From Isochrysis galbana (taxonomy: Eukaryota > Haptophyta > Isochrysidales > Isochrysidaceae), in NCBI GenBank assembly GCA_018136815.1, contig CM030933.1, forward strand, positions 5,100,282 through 5,164,281: a DNA stretch of 64,000 nucleotides. The letters are read 5' to 3'. Shown here in pieces: positions 11,377 through 21,927 of the stretch (positions within the stretch are counted from its first letter, which is position 1; every line of letters starts with the position of its first letter). Made by a program: the position numbers and the translations under genes. The notes beneath the pieces are model-generated. The model ran no database searches. It was not told the DNA's origin and saw only the letters and a list, made by a program, of their open reading frames with translations.

Positions 11377-12524
11377 ACATTTCTTCATAGTATAAATGGT
11401 AGTCCGGTAGAGTTTCAATATTCCAACCTTCACACCTCATCTCCTTCATTATGTCACAATGTTGTCGTATTTATTATTACCGTCTGGTGCATTCCGAAGT
11501 ATTCATGCGCGTCTGCTACTTCCCGTAATTTTTCATTCTTCCGTCTGTTGTACTCGGTTATAAAGAGTTGTTTCCTCGAAAGTATATGCGCGGATACATG
11601 TTCCCTACTTGCCCAGGAAGAAAAAAAATGATGGGAGATCAAAACACCAAATTACTCCCTCGTCACTCTGTCGCCAAAAACATAGATCAATCCTTAAGAG
11701 CACGTGTAGGTGTAGATTTGTATGGACATTTGATAGCTCAATTCGACTGATGTCCCACAATTGACGGAACGACACCTAATATCGGACGACCTCTTGCAGG
11801 CTTGCAGGCGGCAAGAGGCTTAGATATACGAAACATCACTTAAGGAGGGTGAACCGCGAACCGCTCCGAGAGGAGCCTGACGGATAGCACTAAGATCTCA
11901 TGAGACACAAATGAGGGATTGACGAGCCAAGTCCGAGCGAAGGAAAAAATCACAGCCTCCCGCCCCCTCCACTCCAACTCCTGGCCGAGGCAGCGCGCGC
12001 GGCCTCCCCGGAACCATCTTCTCCGCTAAAGAGGGAACTGGGAAAGGGGGAGGGGGAGGGGGTTGTTAGGGGTTAGGGTGACCACAAGCACACTGCCTCT
12101 CGCCGCACGAGTAGCGGAGATTTTTAAGAAGATTTTGTTGGGGAGGCATGGGGCATGGGGGAGCTGGCGCCGCGGCGCCGCGCCGGCGCGCAGCGCGCAG
12201 CACCTCTCCGAAGAAGGTGCCGCCGTCTCGCGCCTTCAGAGAGAGAGCCTCTCCTGTTGGTTATGAGAAGAAGAAGAGGAGAAAGGCGTGAAGAAGCGGG
12301 GGTGGAAGAGGGAGGAGCGGGAGGGGGGGAAGGGGTCTAGCAGCTAGCAGGGTGGTAAAGGAGGTCGCGCCTTCAGAGAGAGTCTACTGTTGGAGAGCTA
12401 CCTCCGGTCTTGCCGCCAGGCGAGGCCCCCTCCCCCCCCCCCTCCCGCCCCCCCCCCCCCCCCCCGCCGGGCCACCCGTCGCCCCCTCTCTCTCCCCTCC
12501 CTCCCGCCGCCACCACCGCAGCGC

Positions 12525-12646
<122 letters not shown>

Positions 12647-12812
12647 TCACTCTCCCTCACTCCCTCTCTCTCTACCCACCCTACTACCCCTTCCCCCTCC
12701 TCTCTCTTCCACCCCCGCTTCTTCACCCCTTTCTCCTCTTCTTTCCTCTCTTCTTCTGGGCATACCTCTCGCGCCTCTTCTCCCGCTCTCTACCCTCTCT
12801 CCCTCTGCCTCT

Positions 12813-12843
<31 letters not shown>

Positions 12844-13100
12844 TCGGCCAGGAGGGACGCCGAGTGGTGGGGAGAGAGAGAGTGAGAGAGAGAGAGAGAA
12901 AGAAAGGGAAGACAGAGGAACGGAAGAGGTAGCCGCACATTCGAGCTCCTCGCCCGCCCGCCCGCCCAACCACTCTCCGCGACCTCCCTCAGTCCTCCCC
13001 CTTTCACCTCACCTCCGTCGCTCCCGCCCCCCTGTTGTCCCTCTTCCTCCGCCCCCCCCCTCTCTCCCTCCCTCCCTCCCTCCCTCCCTCCCTTCCCTCC

Positions 13101-13200
13101 NNNNNNNNNNNNNNNNNNNNNNNNNNNNNNNNNNNNNNNNNNNNNNNNNNNNNNNNNNNNNNNNNNNNNNNNNNNNNNNNNNNNNNNNNNNNNNNNNNNN
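13101..13200. other. Assembly gap (100 N)
   Basis: Exactly 100 N follow a (CCCT)n run, so the assembler probably failed in low-complexity DNA; the true gap size is unknown. Confidence 1.
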
Positions 13201-13668
13201 CGGCTCACACGAGCCGAACTAGACGTCGCTCCCACTGAGAGATGTGTTTCTTTCACTTAAAAGGTGCCTAGACATATATAAAATTAGGGGTCCGACGCCC
13301 CATATTGCATATTGCCTATAAAGCAAATTTCAAACCCTGGTGCCCCAGCGATGACGTCCGCGCATGCACATGCGCACCACACACGGCTCGCACACGGGCG
13401 ATTCGGCCGTCAGAGGATGCTCCTTGACGGTCCCGACCCTCGCCCCGCAGGATTCGCTCTGGCTCGCGACTGACGAGGAGCTGGAGCACCAGGACGCCAT
13501 GGCGCTCGACGCTGCTCGCTGGTCGACAAAAGTTTGTTGGCCGCTGGCGGGACAGGTGCGCTGCCGATCGCGCCCGCTCTGGCGCAGGTCGACCGAGCCC
13601 GTACCTACAATGCCTTTGCCGCCCCAAACGGCAGGTTCCCGACTCGTCTTTCGACGCTGTGAGGCAGG

Positions 13669-13719
13669 GAGAACACCTGCCGCCAATGCTCAACCAGAGC
13701 ATCGGCGGCAGGTGTTCTC
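13669..13719. repeat. Near-perfect 51-bp palindrome
   Basis: Arms of 23 bases (GAGAACACCTGCCGCC and its complement, continued by ATGCTC/GAGCAT) with one mismatch around a 5-base loop AACCA. It could form a hairpin or cruciform. Confidence 0.9.
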
Positions 13720-13802
13720 TCTATGTTTTCGTCGGCTCCTCGGATTTTCACGTGCATCATAGGGCTGGTAGCAATCTAGAATATAATTTAAAGCTAGCCT
13801 GC

Positions 13803-13955
13803 AGCGTGCTCTGCGACGGCGCGACGCGCGCGGCCGATCAGTACTGTGGAATTGATAGCTTTTTGTTTGACGTCTAAAGGGAGAAGTTTTCTCCGCACGG
13901 AGGGCTCGAAAATTGGCAGAAGGGCGAATTTCGAGCTCTAGACCGCCCGTTCTTT
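13803..13955 (+). repeat. Dispersed repeat B, copy 1
   Basis: Shares with 36622-36783, in direct orientation, CGCGACGCGCGCGGCCGATC, GGAATTGATRGCTTTTT, TTGAGCTCT-type and CCGCCCGTT blocks over about 155 bases. No coding potential. Confidence 0.8.
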
Positions 13956-14724
13956 TGGCTACTAGTAGATTCAACATGTAATCTAGCCAAGCACCGGCCT
14001 GAAAGCTTCAGGCGTGATGGTTGCGATCGATTTCTGTGGGCAATCGTGTCGTGAATCACGATTGGACACTGGCTGCTTTGCGCTCATCACGAGCCAACTT
14101 TTAGAATTTTTTGGACACACAGATGGCCTCCAAGGCCATTCACGTTCGGAGACACACAGGTCGTGCCCGCCAAGCACGGGCCAGTCAATAGTCCGCCCGT
14201 TTCTTTAGCACAACATCCCAACATGGAGCACAAAAAGTAGTTTTGTTTTCGCGTTGACGTGCTGAATTGACGGACAGCCTCGTGTTTTCGAGCGTCTCAC
14301 GTTCGATTTCGAGGGACAGCCCCTCCTTTTCGCTCGATGGTTCGACAGTCTCATATGGTAAGACTGGTTGGCTACCGAAACATTGGCATTTGGGCATGCT
14401 GGTGGTCATGTACTGTGCTCATATGTGTCTTGGACTGGTGAAATGAAGACTAAAATTAGAGTTACTATAGTTATAATTCGGCAAAACTATAATCAATTTG
14501 ATCTTTTTCTCCTGCGGCGGCGCGCGATGGCGGCCGCAGCGATGGTCGCTGGCCTCGCCAGTGGCCTCGCACGCGGCCTGTGGCGGCTCTGGCGAGGGTC
14601 TGCGCGGCCAGGAGGCCAGCAGGCACCCCCTCCCACCATACTGAGGCGGTGCCGCGTGTGATGGGCCAGCCCATCATGCGCAGCACCGTCATTTTGACGG
14701 CTCGCGACCAGCCGCGCACTGTAC

Positions 14725-15089
14725 GTGCGCGAGAGGCTGGCAGCAGATGCCAGCAGGGGCGAGGTGGAGGGCGCAGGCGACGCCGTGCGATCGCGCAGGG
14801 CTCTGTACTGCCTGTCCGGGGGTAACCGTGCTCGGGGAACGCAGGCGCGCGTCGCACAGCGCGACCTGTGGTGCACTTTTGTGGTCGACGTCAATTTCGC
14901 ACGAGCGCGAAAACGTTTTTGGGTCTGTGTGTTGGATGGCGTCGAAAATGTGCATATTTCTTATGAGATTCTGCCTAATATACCCATTTCCAGGGTAATT
15001 CCCTAAAAATCGCGTGATAAAACCTCAATCTTGAATTGGTGAATTTTCACCCTTAGAAGTTAAAAGGCGTGTTTGTGTTTGACCGCCCT
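14725..15089 (-). repeat. Long inverted-repeat arm, right
   Basis: Reverse-complement partner of 9741-10130. The outer end on the + strand is GTGTTTGACCGCCCTA, the inverse of the left arm's outer end, so both arms end outward with the same motif. Confidence 0.85.
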
Positions 15090-15317
15090 AGACCAGGGGG
15101 GGAGGAGGGGTTGGAGCGATGGGCTGGCCACGACAGGCCAGGACGCGCGAGGCAGGCGTGCCTGCCAGGGAGAGAGTGGGTCAGCAGGGCAGTGGCCTCC
15201 TGGCAAGCCATCAGGCGTGCCAGGAGGATGAGTGGTTCCTCCCCCATGGCAGGGGAGGAGTGGAGAGAGGGGGGGGCTCGTGCCCCCCCATGGGGCAACC
15301 AAGTATAAACTTAGTTG
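15090..15317 (-). mobile_element. Hairpin-headed retroposon, 5' half
   Basis: Minus-strand 5' end CAACTAAGTTTATACTTGGT at 15317, then a CCCCATGGGGGGGC block. The whole 228 bases match 37365-37592 of the full-length copy, then similarity stops where the inverted-repeat arm begins. Probably a 5' fragment; no target duplication seen. Confidence 0.8.
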
Positions 15318-15490
15318 CTCGTCTTCATCAACGAGGTGAGGAGGGTCCCCTTCCGTCCCCGCTCACTTTCCTAAATGCTAAAGGTGGCCGGGGGCTCGGC
15401 GCACGCGGGGGCTCGACGCACGCCCAGGGCACAGAGGCTTCCACCGGCTGTTGTGGGCCTTCCTTGCAGCCTATCTGGGCAGCAGAGGCC

Positions 15491-16318
15491 ATGCACATAC
15501 CCAGCCTGCTCGCCCGCACCCGCACGGCGCTGGTCGCGGCGCTTCCCGCCACGATTCTGGATCGCGCGGACCCTGCACGATGCACGCTATCGCGTCACGA
15601 GCAGGAGGTTCGGGCCAAGCTACTCGCTGCCAAGCAGAAACAGCACGAGGAAGCGGCGGCGTGGTGCAGGGCAGAGGCAGGGCGCGCCGCCTATGAGGCG
15701 GAGCGCGAGCGTGATGCCGTCGGCAACAGGCGCTGGCCCGACATCACGCGCTACTCTTTGGCGCGCCGCCTCGAAGGTGAGGTGCGCAACGAGGCCCCAT
15801 TTGAGGCCCATTCGGTCCTCACCTTGCAGGAGGAGGGCGACATCGTCGAGGTGTGCAAACAGCTCAACCTCCACGGCCAAGGCGTCGACAGGGCACATCT
15901 GGGGCGGATGGTTGTGGAGAGCTTGCGCCTCCGCAGCACGCTCAACGTTGGGCGCAATTACATCAAGCAGTCGACCAACGCAAGGCGAGTGCTCGAGCGC
16001 CAAGATCCTGGGCCAGAGTGGTACACTCACTTCTTCTCGAAGTACATGAAGGACATCCGCGAGAGACCTCGTCTCCGCCAGTTCCTCAACCAGGCCCCAG
16101 TGCCGCTTCCTCCCTCCGTGTTTCACCTGCGACTCGGCCGCGTCCTTTCCCTCGCGGAGCGCGGAGAGACCCCCACGGAACATCCTGGGACCGGAGAATG
16201 TTTGGGACGAATCTTCCTGCCGTCGGCCGAGGAGAGGCGGACGGAGAGAGAGAGAGAGAGAGTCTCGCAGAGCGACTGCAGAACGAGAAGTCGACGTCAT
16301 GCCGGTTTATTACCTTAA
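15491..16318 (+). pseudogene. Transposase-like N-terminal fragment
   Basis: A 275-codon frame from MHIPSLLARTRTALV. The stretch LTLQEEGDIVEVCKQLN (about 105-125), then RMVVESLRLR, NVGRNYI and GPEWYTHFFSKY, resembles the helix-turn-helix/CENP-B-type DNA-binding arm of pogo- or jerky-like transposases, where a DDE catalytic domain should follow. Here the frame instead ends in low-complexity RTERERERVSQ without any DDE region. It is surrounded by repeats. I read it as a truncated, probably inactive, transposon-derived gene. A short host DNA-binding protein is the alternative. The family link is from motif shape only. Confidence 0.45.
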
Positions 16319-17261
16319 ACGAGCCAACAATTATAGTAACAGCAAAAACAAAATTCGAATCGCAAATTTCGAGACCAAAATCTGCAAACCTGGACTTGAG
16401 ACCATGGGGAATCCGAATCTGTGTGTCTTGTGCGTCTGTGGCAACACGGGGAACTGTTCAATTGCAATTGTGAGCGCGTACCTTACACGAATATTCATGC
16501 CTACAGCCTTCAGATGGGCAGGAATACAACACTTTCACGGCTGCGTCAGCTGCCGGCTCGATCGAACGGCCCTCTGCCTACGAGTCAGTAGTCCTCGCAT
16601 GTTCGACAACCTGCCTCTTGCCTCGTCAGCCACGCGTGGACGGGCGCGTGGTGACCTGGTCCTAGTTCTCGATGCCGATTTCGAGTGAGGGCAAATCCTG
16701 CGAGGAGCGGGTCGGGATGGTCGATGTGGGGTCTGTTGCAGCCAGGGTAGCCGTGTGCGCGCGCTCTGAGGAGGTGGTTGGGCTGCGCGGGCAACGACGC
16801 CAGAGCCAGACGGTCAGGGTCAGGGGGCAGTCGGACGGTCGGACTGTCGGCAGCCCGACACGGCGCTGCTAGGCGCTGCATCGGGCGATCGGGCGGAAAT
16901 CAAATGCCGAATGTAGCCTAGATATGAAGGAACCGATTCCCCTGCGGGCGCGACCGCAAATTCTTTACTGGTAGAGCGTGAGCGCGCTTGACGGAGGGGC
17001 GGAGATTTTCGTGGTGGCAGGTGGCCCCCCCCTGGAGGTTTTTATTGTGCATCGCGCCACGGTCAAAAATACAGCCCAGCCCTTACTAATGGTTAAAAAG
17101 CCCCTGTTTGACTGCCCTAATCATGGCCACGTCCCAGCCATGAAAGATGAGAAGCTAGTATTCGCATCCTCTACTTCTACTTCCGCCTCCGCTTGCTCTT
17201 TCCCGTGTCCACGTCACCCCATGACGCACGGAGGTATGAGAGAGGTGGCGCTTCTTCCGCC
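16319..17261. other. Intergenic with dispersed repeat A
   Basis: No gene supported. The right part (about 16920-17124) is an uninterrupted copy of repeat A. Confidence 0.6.
16920..17124 (+). repeat. Dispersed repeat A, copy 1 (intact)
   Basis: Ends GTTAAAAAGCCCCTG then TTTGACTGCCCTAA. It shares GATTTTCGTGGTGGCAGGTG and CGCGCCACGGTCAAAAA with the copies at 54990-55164 and 30560-32684. This copy retains the TTAA that is the insertion site of the piggyBac-like element in the third copy. Confidence 0.85.
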
Positions 17262-20200
17262 TCAAAGAAATTCCATGTAGGCATGCCTCCAAGCTTCAAG
17301 TCGCATAGTATCGAGACTCTCGTGTCCATCACATGGGGACGATCCTAGCAACAGCTTTTGTACGTGGGCCTCGATCGCTCTCACCTCGGCACGCTTCACG
17401 GATGTGAACCAACGGATCTATGGATTGGCAGAGGGGGGCAACAACTTAGGCTCTACGTACACGCAACGTGGAGGGTGGCGCCGCTGAATTGACAATTCTA
17501 CACACGGAGCCCCATTCCCCCTTGCCCTCCCACTATACTCCCTCCCGACTCCTCTCACCTGCGGCTCGCCCAGGGCTTCGCAGATGACGGGATTGGCCTC
17601 GAGGGCATCGCAAGCATCGAGAAGGCTCGTGGGCAAGAGCTTGAGCTGATTCCCCGGCTGCACGAGTGAGCCATCCTTATTCGAATTGCAAGGAGCGGCA
17701 TCGGCTACTAGGCTGTGTTCTCCTTGGCCTTGCTCTTCGCGTTTTGTTGGAGCGTCATGCGCAGCAGGTGGCAACGGCATCTGTTTCTCGATCCCGTCCA
17801 TACCGGCCGCACAGACGGCGGCGAGCACTAGGTATGGATTCGCAGCCGAGGAGGGCATGCGCAATTCCATGTACGTATGTTGGGCGTGTTCATCGGTCTT
17901 AACGCGTACTGCCCTTGTGCGATCGTCGATGCCCCAGTCGGCAGCGGAGGGTGCCCAACGCCCATGACGTGTGTAGCAAGCAGGGGTGGGTGCACAAAAA
18001 GCCTCAAGTGCAGGAGCGTGCGCTAGCACCCCCGCCAGGAAGTGACGCGCCTCCAAGGCTAGCCCGTCCGGCGATGTGCCATCGCCCGTCACCGGCTCGA
18101 GACCATCTTCGGCAAATGTTGACTCATGTGGTGTGCCCACACCTTGTGGCGGAGTCCACCCTGGCGACATTGGCCGCAACGGTTTGTCGGCTGCGTGCAC
18201 GGGCTTCGTGTCGGTGTGACTCTTGCGCCACAAGGAAAAGTTAAAGTGACCTCCGCTAGCCGGACCGCTCATGATGAAGGGCCGTGGCAAGAAGGTGGCG
18301 GTCATGCCGTGCTCCTGCGCCACCTCTTTTGCCGCACATCGCAGCGCCGCCGCAGCGTCGGCGGCATGAATACCGCATTTTGGTGTGAATGAAAGCTCGA
18401 GCTGTCCGTCGGCGCCTTCAGTATGTACGGCACGGATGTCCACGCCGATGGCCGCAGCACCAGCGGTGAGCGAGTGAATGTATCCCATAATCTTAGCGGT
18501 GTGAAGCGTTGTAAAGACCTCAGGGCCCTGCGTGAAATGAGGTCAAGGCGTTGGCGAGAGGCGTGCTGATGGAGCCAATCTACACACAGATGAAGACTCA
18601 CAGGGTGGTATAGCAGCATCGCCTCTTTGGGCTAAGGTATCTTGTGAACACCCCTCGGAATGTAGCCCGGCGCCTATACCGCCTCACTACTACTTACCTC
18701 AATGACGGGTTTCGACCAATCTGTTGCCTTAGCGAGGCAAAATTCAAGCTCCATGGCAGAAACGATCTGCAGTCCATGCCGTCGTGCCAGAACCTCTAGT
18801 AAACGACGGCACGTTGATCGTGGGAGCGCTGGGTGGAGCGTCGGGGAGTGCGCCACGGTGCTCACGCCGAGGGAAGTGGGCTCCAACAAGGAGGCGTTCG
18901 AGGGGGAGCGCTGCAAGGTCACATCCGCGCACCTCGGGATGATGCGGTGGCCCTGACGGCTCAGCGTAGCCCTAGCAGCCTCACCAGCGATATTGGGCAC
19001 CTCCCCGCACACGTCTGGAAGCCAACCCATCTCACAGAACACTCTCGACACAACCACTGGCGCATCCCCGCGATGCGCTGCTGTGGCGCTGACCCATGGT
19101 AACACGGCTTCCGTTTCCCAAACTGGGATGAGCTTCACATTTGGGCATCCCAACCGATGTATTTCGTCTGGGATAGTCACGATCTCCGCGTTGGCGCCAA
19201 CGGCGATGGCTCCCGCGTACAGCTCCATAGGCTTGCCGCGATGCCGTGCGGGGATCAGCTTGCTTAGTCCCTTGCCATTTAGATCGATCACTTCGTAGCG
19301 GATGTAATCAGCAGCAACGATGGGCAGGGGCGCTGCCGGCGATGGCGCGACCAAAGCCGTCCCCATGTGAATGGGGCTGACCAAGGCAGAGGCCTGCTCC
19401 GTGCTGATGCCACCCGTGGTCTGCCTAAGCGCCGCTGCTGCCGTTGCCACTGCCCGACCAGCCGTTGCCATGTTCCATGGTGAAGCAAACGGCGATGGCG
19501 TGCGCGGCTGCATGCCGGAGGGATGGAGCTCACAAAGGATTTGATGGGTTGAACGGTGACGTGCATAGCCAGCTGCGTTGGCGAGACTGCTTTCGTGCCG
19601 CCGCTTGGTGTGAGTGATGCAGCCATCAATGGCGACGGTCACCAGGAAGCCGAGGTCGCAAGCGTCGCGGACAGCTGAGTCGATACACTGCATGGGAGAG
19701 GAAGGGCAAGCGCAAGTAGCTTAGCTATTGATGGCACAGCATCATGACATTTTTGATGGCTTTCACCTGATCCGTCAGACCACCGCAAATGACTAATTGC
19801 GTGACTCCTAGATTCCGCAGCTTGTACGCAAGGTTGGTTGAAATGAAAACTGACGAGGAGCACTTGGGAATAACAATCTCGTCTTCCAGGGGCGCGATCG
19901 CCTCGAGCACACGTGCATCCCAGGAGCCGCGCGGCACATTGAATCCTGAAATCTTGTAGTCGAGCGAACGATCTCTCCCGTCGTGCGTGAGCGACTCGAT
20001 CGTTGTGAATATACATTCAGCGCCAGAGGACCGTGCTGATTCAAGCAGCGCGCGGATGTTGCCCAGGACGTGAGGCAGGCGCTCCAGATAGTAGGCGGTC
20101 GGCGATGCCGAGCGCCAGGCGCCACCGTGTGGATGACAGCAGTAGTTCTGCATGTCAATGATGAGCAGCGCAGTCCTCGATGGCACGAGGCTCAACTCAC

Positions 20201-20477
20201 GACTGAGCTCGCCATTGGGCAATGCGTCAACCGAGTGACCTGTCTCACGCACATTTCCGCTGTCCGCGCCTGGAGCGTGCCCTCTGTGAGCGACCAAGGC
20301 ACAACGTGGAGCAAGAGCAGAGGATATCTTGACAACGGCGGCAGTTGCGAGCGCCGCGCTGCCCAAGAGGACGAGCTGTATCGGCGCGGCCGGCCTCGCG
20401 AATCGGACGCACACATAGGCGAGGCTTGCGCCGGTCAGCGAGGCACAGCCGAGCATCGCGAGCTGGCGGTGCTCCAT
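17262..20477 (-). CDS. Isochorismatase-type hydrolase / glutamine synthetase fusion, 4 exons
   Basis: Exons (minus): 20477-19767, 19687-18698, 18527-17559, 17417-17262; introns 79, 170 and 141 nt, all GT-AG and phase 0, giving 941 residues. MEHRQLAML opens a stretch with two probable membrane segments (about 8-25 and 33-50). Residues 100-290 are an isochorismatase-like cysteine hydrolase with triad Asp108 (LLIIDMQ), Lys205 (IVIPKCSSS) and Cys238 (GGLTDQ|CIDSAVRDA), the Cys being the first codon of exon 2. Residues about 364-941 are a lengsin/type I-like glutamine synthetase: YIRYEVIDLNGKG, SAMELEF, SGGHFNFSLW, RTAxRV-type loop, MELRMPSSAANPYL, and a C-terminal helix ending YMEFL. No stop separates the halves. 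The chemistry suggests amide or ureide hydrolysis coupled to glutamylation, which is inference. An in-frame Met at 19693 could start the GS half alone but lies inside the hydrolase. Confidence 0.85.
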
Positions 20478-20748
20478 CCGTGAGGCGGCGTCGCCCCCTC
20501 CTACCACCCCCCGCGCCCCTCTCCCCGCTCCGTGTGCGCCGAGTGGGTTGCGCTTCCCCCTTCCCCACGCCCACGCGCCCGCTGAGCCGGCCGCTCTCCT
20601 CGCGCGCACCGGCCGTCCGCCCCACGCCAAGGAAGGAGAGGAGAGAGAAGGCAATTCAACGGTAAGGGTACTCCTACTGAAAGTGAAATACCGATATTCG
20701 CTCCTCGCGGCCAAGGGAGGCGCCGACGGCGAGCCCCGCAACGGCGTC

Positions 20749-20801
20749 TCCCTCTCTCTCTCTCCCTCCCCCCCCCCCCTTCCCCCCCCCCCCCCCTCTT
20801 T
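20749..20801. repeat. CT/C tract before TPR gene
   Basis: CT then C-runs on the sense strand, ending about 8 bases before the start codon at 20809. Confidence 0.85.
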
Positions 20802-20808
20802 GTTCACG

Positions 20809-21927
20809 ATGCCTGCGGAGGCGCAGAGTGTGCACCAACTCCTCCGCACGGCCGAACGCGCCCTCTGGGCCGGCCAGCTTGCTCGGTGCTTGAGCGTCTC
20901 GAGGGAAGCGCTCGCTGTATGCTCGACCCTGCCTGCGTCCGAGATGCCGCGCCGCGAGATGCGACTCGCCTCAAGCGTGCATGGCGTGGCGTTGCATCTG
21001 TCGGGGCAGTACACACAGGCGATGCCGCAGCTCGAGGAGGCCTTGCATCTCGCAGAGGGAGCCGCGAGCTGCGGGCTCGCACATGACCAGCTAGTGTGCG
21101 TTGCAGGCTCACTCAACGATGTAGGCGTCAATGCCCTTGCTATCGGCGACCACCACCGGGCTGCGGTATGTATCAAACGCGCTGAGTACATGGTTGCACG
21201 GGCATACCGTCCGAGTGACGCTGCCCGAGGGGCCTTGCGCGTGTCATTCGGTCTTTTACACAGCGTCAACGGAGATCAAGAGGCTGCCCTTGCGTGTCAC
21301 CGTAAGGCGCACCGGCTGCTGACCTCACCCGCGTCGCTACAATCGCGCGCGCCGCATGTTTGGATTCATTCTGCTCTATCGGGCGCTGTGGGCGCCGCGC
21401 TTGCCCTGCACGATCTACCTTCTGTTCATAACTTTTCGAATGCCGCGCAGGATGCTTTGCGCTCATCCTTGAAGGAGGAAGCCGCGAATGCAACGCACTT
21501 GCAGGCTTTGGCCGATATCAACACTGCTATTTGTCGCGTGGAAAGTGTGCGTTTGGCTAGGAGTCAAGAGCCTACGAACGGTCCGTTTCTGGACGCCTCG
21601 TCTGTACGAGAGAGAAATCTAGACGATGCCCAGGGAGGCATTGGCTCGTCCTTGTCCAATGTTGATTGTCGATCAACTCATAGCCTCAATGAAGCGGCGG
21701 CAAAGCTAGCCATGGCGGCAAACATTTTAGAGAGAACTTACGGGCCAAATCGTGCTCAGACGCAAGCCGCAAGAGCTGACGCAGAGCTCATTGCTCGCGC
21801 GGCCACCTTAAACGAGCTCCCATCACCCTCATGGGCCAAGCCAGCATGGTTGCCGGCTGTGGGGATTGGAATTGCTCTTGATGGACACCTAAAGGGAGAC
21901 GAGGAGTCAGAGAGGGGGCGGCGTTGA
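20809..21927 (+). CDS. TPR-like repeat protein, single exon
   Basis: A 372-residue all-helical protein. Paired amphipathic helices with TPR spacing run from residue 5 to about 230: LLRTAERALWAGQLARCLSV, then a YTQAMPQLEEALHLAE helix, then DVGVNALAIGDHHRAAVCIKR, and GDQEAALACHRKAHRLL. The short GxxxxA..A pattern resembles TPRs of kinesin light chain or regulator proteins and implies a protein-binding scaffold. The C-terminal third is less ordered, with one more repeat-like helix (EAAAKLAMAANILERTYGPN). The partner is unknown. It is transcribed divergently from the hydrolase/GS fusion, 332 bases away, so the two may share a promoter region. The frame continues upstream but only through low-complexity DNA, so the first Met after the tract was chosen. 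Confidence 0.75.
   Translation: MPAEAQSVHQLLRTAERALWAGQLARCLSVSREALAVCSTLPASEMPRREMRLASSVHGVALHLSGQYTQAMPQLEEALHLAEGAASCGLAHDQLVCVAGSLNDVGVNALAIGDHHRAAVCIKRAEYMVARAYRPSDAARGALRVSFGLLHSVNGDQEAALACHRKAHRLLTSPASLQSRAPHVWIHSALSGAVGAALALHDLPSVHNFSNAAQDALRSSLKEEAANATHLQALADINTAICRVESVRLARSQEPTNGPFLDASSVRERNLDDAQGGIGSSLSNVDCRSTHSLNEAAAKLAMAANILERTYGPNRAQTQAARADAELIARAATLNELPSPSWAKPAWLPAVGIGIALDGHLKGDEESERGRR

Noticed and set aside
13316..13762. Opposed ORFs of 118-132 codons
   Set aside because: They run through the 51-bp palindrome on both strands and show no family similarity.
15300..15322. Helitron 3' hairpin ends
   Set aside because: Hairpins near CTAG-like ends suggested Helitrons, but two copies have 16-17 bp target duplications, which Helitrons do not make.
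18674..19693. Separate GS gene starting at Met 19693
   Set aside because: The first 50 residues are the C-terminal part of the isochorismatase fold, including its catalytic Cys two residues after that Met; the upstream exon joins in phase.
20478..21269. N-terminal extension of the hydrolase/GS protein to 21269
   Set aside because: It overlaps the TPR gene on the opposite strand and is low complexity; the Met at 20477 leads directly into the membrane segments.
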